Assembly: GCA_964545205.1 (NCBI GenBank)
Contig: CAZJFH010000049.1
Coordinates: 1-39,499, forward strand
Length of the DNA: 39,499 bases
Reading direction: 5' to 3'
Origin: CAZJFH01 sp964545205
GTDB lineage: Bacteria > Pseudomonadota > Alphaproteobacteria > Rhodospirillales > Magnetospirillaceae
Positions 36,826 to 39,499 of this stretch are shown one piece after another. Position numbers and translations under genes: made by a program. The notes beneath the pieces were generated by a model. It was not told the origin of the DNA. It saw only the letters and a list, made by a program, of their open reading frames with translations, and ran no database searches. Position 1 is the first letter of the stretch; every line of letters starts with the position of its first letter.

Positions 36826-36901
36826 GCCGGCGTAGCTCAGTTGGTAGAGCAGCGCATTCGTAATGCGCGGGTCGGGAGTTCGAGTCTCTTCGCCGGCACC
36901 A
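36826..36901 (+). tRNA. tRNA-Thr (anticodon CGT)
   Basis: A complete 76-nt cloverleaf. The acceptor GCCGGCG pairs with CGCCGGC. The D arm is GCTC-AGTTGGTA-GAGC, and the anticodon stem GCGCA/TGCGC encloses TTCGTAA (anticodon CGT, reading ACG). The T arm is GGGAG-TTCGAGT-CTCTT with two G-U pairs. The discriminator A and CCA are encoded. Confidence 0.97.
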
Positions 36902-36910
36902 GTTGAAGTG

Positions 36911-36940
36911 AGAAGGGCAACCCACATGGGTTGCCCTTCT
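36911..36940 (+). terminator. Intrinsic terminator after tRNA-Thr
   Basis: AGAAGGGCAACCC and its complement GGGTTGCCCTTCT form a stem of about 13 bp around a 4-nt loop, followed by TGCTTTG. It lies ten nt after the tRNA, so the next gene needs its own promoter. Confidence 0.85.
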
Positions 36941-37001
36941 TGCTTTGGGCCGTGCGCGTTAAGATCCGGGAGGGAGGGCGGACACTAAAGAGGAGGTCCG
37001 G

Positions 37002-38729
37002 GTGACAGTTGAACAATGCTTCCTCGGCGTTTGCTTCATCCCTCTCGACGGCAGTGGGCAGAAGTTTTTCGGCTTCTCGGAATTCCTCGCGGGCCTGGCG
37101 CTCATGGTATTGGCTTGGACAATCGCCGACGTCCGCTACCGGTTCCGGGTCCGGACCGCTCCAATATCTCTGCTCGGTATCACGTTCTCGGTCGTCGCCG
37201 CCGTCGGCGTACTGACGCTGCTGACGGACCTCTGGCGCGCCGAGCAGTGGCTCGTGCCAAAGGGCAGCCTACTGACGCCTGCGTCGTGGCAAGCCATCCT
37301 GGGTGGACTGTTCCTGCTGACGTTCCTCACCTGGACGTGGTTCGCGTTCATCCGGCCGCCCAGATACGGTCGGCATAACGCCGAGCGCTTCGCACAGACT
37401 CTGTACCGATTCATCCTCAAGGGCTCGCCGGCAGAACTCGCAGTCATCGCAGACGAACTTGCCTACTCGGCCAAGGCGCTTGTCCACCACGCTACGGACA
37501 GGGGCAGACTGAAGAACGATCGATTTGGCCGTACAGATGAGAAGAAAAAGGACCCTCCGAAGGTGGAGGGATACGCGAACGACCTGCTTCTGCTAATCGC
37601 TGACAAAAGGCTGTGCCGCGCAATCGTAGAGTCGTCGCCCGGTACCGCGCTGGCCGTGTTCCAAGCAATGGCAGACACGAAGAAGTACGGAATCCAGGTG
37701 GAGACCTTCGCCAAGAACGTCGTCAACGAGGCGCTGGCGAACAGGGATTCCTTCCTCTATCACGAGACCGAAGGCTACAAATCGGGCCTGATTGGCTACC
37801 ACAAGCCTCTCAGCCAGGCGATGTTTGCCAACTATGAGATGGTCGAGACGATCGGAACTCTCCTTGACCCCGACGTACATGGCAAGTGGGAATGGGACGC
37901 CGCGCAGTGGGAGGCCTACTGCAGGATGGTGTTGATGACCTTCAGCAGCTACGTCAAAGAAAGGTCTGGAGAACATTCGTTCGTGCTGTATCGCGCTCTG
38001 GGCCATATCGAAAGGGCTGCCTCCGACCTCTACACGTTGAACGAACTCACCAGCGCGTGGGAGACCGAATCGTTCCGCCGTCTCCACGTCGTCGTCGAGT
38101 TCATCAAAGAGGCGGTCACGATTCTAAATGCGGACGAGGTTCCCGACCACGTCCGCATTCGTGTGAGAGGGAAGTACAGCCAGGTGCACGGGACGTTCTA
38201 CGATCGCATAGCCAGCCTGATCTTCGAGGTGATCTTTCACGCTTCAGCAGTCAGATCGCCCCGGTGGGAATGCTGGTGGATTCAGCACAATTCGGTGTGG
38301 AGCGAACTGTTCACCTTTGGTCACCTCGATGGTCCCGCCGGCAAGGTGGTGAAGTTCAAGTTGCGGCGCCTCCTTTATAACGAGATCGCTGAAATGAAGC
38401 GCTTCCCCAATTTCAAGGGGGCGAGGATTCTCGGCTTCTGCCTGAACGTGATGGGACTCACTGTTAGGCAGGGCGACTACGACAAGGACAGCCGGACGCT
38501 TCAAAAGGCCGTGCTGGCTTGGACGAGGAGGAACTTTGTCTGGCTACACGAGTATAACCCGCGCGTTGCCGAGGCGTGCTTGGTGGACGGCATAACCTTC
38601 GACGCGGAGAACCGGCGATTGGTGCGCACGTTTCCAGCCGAGGATCTCAGGCGCGAACCGAGCTACATCTACCTCGAGCTTTACCCGGCCCCAACTGAAC
38701 CCGACCCGGAACCGGCAGCCGCGCCTTGA
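37002..38729 (+). CDS. 575-aa membrane protein of unknown function, probably acquired
   Basis: It starts with GTG at 37002, fixed by AGGAGG five nt upstream. Three N-terminal transmembrane helices (about 24-43, 54-75, 96-117) are followed by a ~455-residue cytoplasmic part without a motif I recognise. Distinctive pieces are YRFILKGSPAELAVIADELA, ALVHHATDRGRLKNDRFG, LCRAIVESSPGTALAVFQAM, FLYHETEGYKSGLIGYHKP and HEYNPRVAEACLVDG. Base and codon use are clearly different from all neighbours, with many A/T-ending codons. It lies alone between tRNA-Thr and the rhodanese gene. The 3-TM plus large soluble module and tRNA-adjacent site recall cargo of integrated elements, possibly defence; that is inference. 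Confidence 0.85.
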   Translation: MTVEQCFLGVCFIPLDGSGQKFFGFSEFLAGLALMVLAWTIADVRYRFRVRTAPISLLGITFSVVAAVGVLTLLTDLWRAEQWLVPKGSLLTPASWQAILGGLFLLTFLTWTWFAFIRPPRYGRHNAERFAQTLYRFILKGSPAELAVIADELAYSAKALVHHATDRGRLKNDRFGRTDEKKKDPPKVEGYANDLLLLIADKRLCRAIVESSPGTALAVFQAMADTKKYGIQVETFAKNVVNEALANRDSFLYHETEGYKSGLIGYHKPLSQAMFANYEMVETIGTLLDPDVHGKWEWDAAQWEAYCRMVLMTFSSYVKERSGEHSFVLYRALGHIERAASDLYTLNELTSAWETESFRRLHVVVEFIKEAVTILNADEVPDHVRIRVRGKYSQVHGTFYDRIASLIFEVIFHASAVRSPRWECWWIQHNSVWSELFTFGHLDGPAGKVVKFKLRRLLYNEIAEMKRFPNFKGARILGFCLNVMGLTVRQGDYDKDSRTLQKAVLAWTRRNFVWLHEYNPRVAEACLVDGITFDAENRRLVRTFPAEDLRREPSYIYLELYPAPTEPDPEPAAAP

Positions 38730-38963
38730 TATGAGGCCAATGCGTAGCCCTTCGCCGTAACCAGGGGACCCGTATGGATCCCGGACGCATGGACTAAGCG
38801 CCTGAGTTATGCGGCGGCGAATCTGGCCTTTGGGGCTCGCCTGGAGGACAGGCACAACATCCCCACGCGCGGCGCGCCGCAGCGGCGACGTTTTCCGCGT
38901 TGGCACCGCGGCCGGTTCCGTCCTATATGAGCATGACCTGATCTTCCCAGCGGAGTCCTCGTC

Positions 38964-39395
38964 ATGTTCGCGCGTCTGTTCGTCCTGCTCGCCGCCCTGG
39001 TGATCGCGCATCCCGCCGCCGCCGCCGATCCGGCGACGATCTCGGCGCCCGAGGCGCTGAAGAAGGCCGAGGCCGGCGAGGTGACCATCGTCGACATCCG
39101 CACGCCCGAGGAATGGCGCCAGACCGGCATCGCGCCGGACGCCGCGCTGGTCAACCTGTACATGCCGGGCGGCCCGGCCGGCTTCCTGCGCGGCATGGTC
39201 GCGGCGGTCGGCGGCGACAAGTCGCGGCCGGTGGCGCTGATCTGCCGCACCGGCAACCGCTCGACCCGCGCCGCCGAGTTCCTGGCCGCCCAGGGCTTCA
39301 CCAACGTGTTCAACGTCAAGGAAGGCATGGCCGGCAGCGGCGCCGGCCCCGGCTGGCTCAAGCGCGGCCTGCCGGTCGAGTCCTGCAACTGCTGA
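38964..39395 (+). CDS. Exported rhodanese-domain protein
   Basis: A 143-aa single rhodanese domain with an N-terminal signal peptide (MFARLFVLLAALVIAHPAAAA), so periplasmic. VDIRTPEEW is typical, and the active-site loop is CRTGNRS with Cys94. It ends CNC (141-143), a possible metal- or disulfide-forming pair. It would carry persulfide sulfur; the substrate is unknown. GGAG lies ten nt before the ATG, a little far. The 234 bp upstream hold no gene I can support. Confidence 0.92.
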   Translation: MFARLFVLLAALVIAHPAAAADPATISAPEALKKAEAGEVTIVDIRTPEEWRQTGIAPDAALVNLYMPGGPAGFLRGMVAAVGGDKSRPVALICRTGNRSTRAAEFLAAQGFTNVFNVKEGMAGSGAGPGWLKRGLPVESCNC

Positions 39396-39442
39396 GCATC
39401 GGCACGGCGGCACGGTGACTCGTACCGTTCCGTGGGAAATGG

Positions 39443-39463
39443 ATGCCCGGCCTCCGCGGGCAT
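39443..39463 (+). terminator. Hairpin after the rhodanese gene
   Basis: ATGCCCG pairs with CGGGCAT (7 bp, loop GCCTCCG) about 50 nt past the stop. There is no U-run, so it may only protect or pause the transcript. Confidence 0.35.
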
Positions 39464-39499
39464 GAAAATGGTTCATCGCCGAATTCCGGGAAAGGCGCT

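Noticed and set aside
36941..37001. Promoter of the 575-aa gene
   Set aside because: Several AT-rich hexamers (GTTAAGAT, CACTAAAG) were considered, but none has a partner -35 at acceptable spacing.
38544..39476. A 310-aa minus-strand open frame over the rhodanese gene
   Set aside because: The plus strand encodes a complete rhodanese with signal peptide and active-site loop; the minus reading has no features.

Overview
The window is chromosomal DNA from a very GC-rich alphaproteobacterium, most likely Rhodospirillales or a close relative. That placement is inference from gene order and family content: hemC-hemD-mic60-hemY divergent from tsaD-gpsA, ffh-rpsP-rimM-trmD-rplS in one run, and tesA divergent from an ybbA/ybbP-type ABC pair. 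No gene is cut by either window edge. One run of 79 N (18899-18977) lies inside a permease gene and looks like a scaffolding artefact.

Layout. 1-139: palindromic dispersed repeats. 140-3701 (minus): the translation and protein-targeting operon ffh, rpsP, rimM, trmD, rplS. 3861-3951: an inverted CACAGAGA repeat. 3969-4229: a small unknown gene. 4341-8232: treZ and a GH133 debranching enzyme, overlapping (alpha-glucan to trehalose). 8438-9151: a PEP-CTERM exported protein behind a convincing sigma-54 promoter. 9177-11258 (minus): nagB and argG. 11335-12466: a 57-aa protein divergent from a LysR regulator. 12598-13181: a pair of related two-helix membrane proteins. 13273-14454: an unrecognised 393-aa protein. 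14550-16842 (minus): a coupled operon of SGNH esterase, FIST protein and RNA 2',3'-cyclic phosphodiesterase, divergent from the ABC ATPase and permease (16943-20350).

20436-21155: BI-1 family membrane protein. 21344-25259 (minus): J-domain protein, then a four-PAS/degenerate GGDEF/EAL protein. 25432-27375: acetyl-CoA synthetase. 27551-28579: tight Rieske, EVE and YciI genes. 28715-29977: a soluble PAS chemoreceptor. 30100-32194: gpsA and tsaD. 32278-36771: hemC, hemD, mic60 and hemY. 36826-36901: tRNA-Thr(CGT) with its own promoter and terminator. 37002-38729: an A+T-richer 575-aa membrane protein, the only clearly foreign-looking gene. 38964-39395: an exported rhodanese.

Most genes are housekeeping. 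The items most deserving a second look are the foreign-looking gene beside tRNA-Thr, the sigma-54/palindrome arrangement before the PEP-CTERM gene, the esterase-FIST-ThpR operon, and a terminator that runs directly into the nagB start codon. Functional calls come from recognised motifs and gene order only; no database search was possible.
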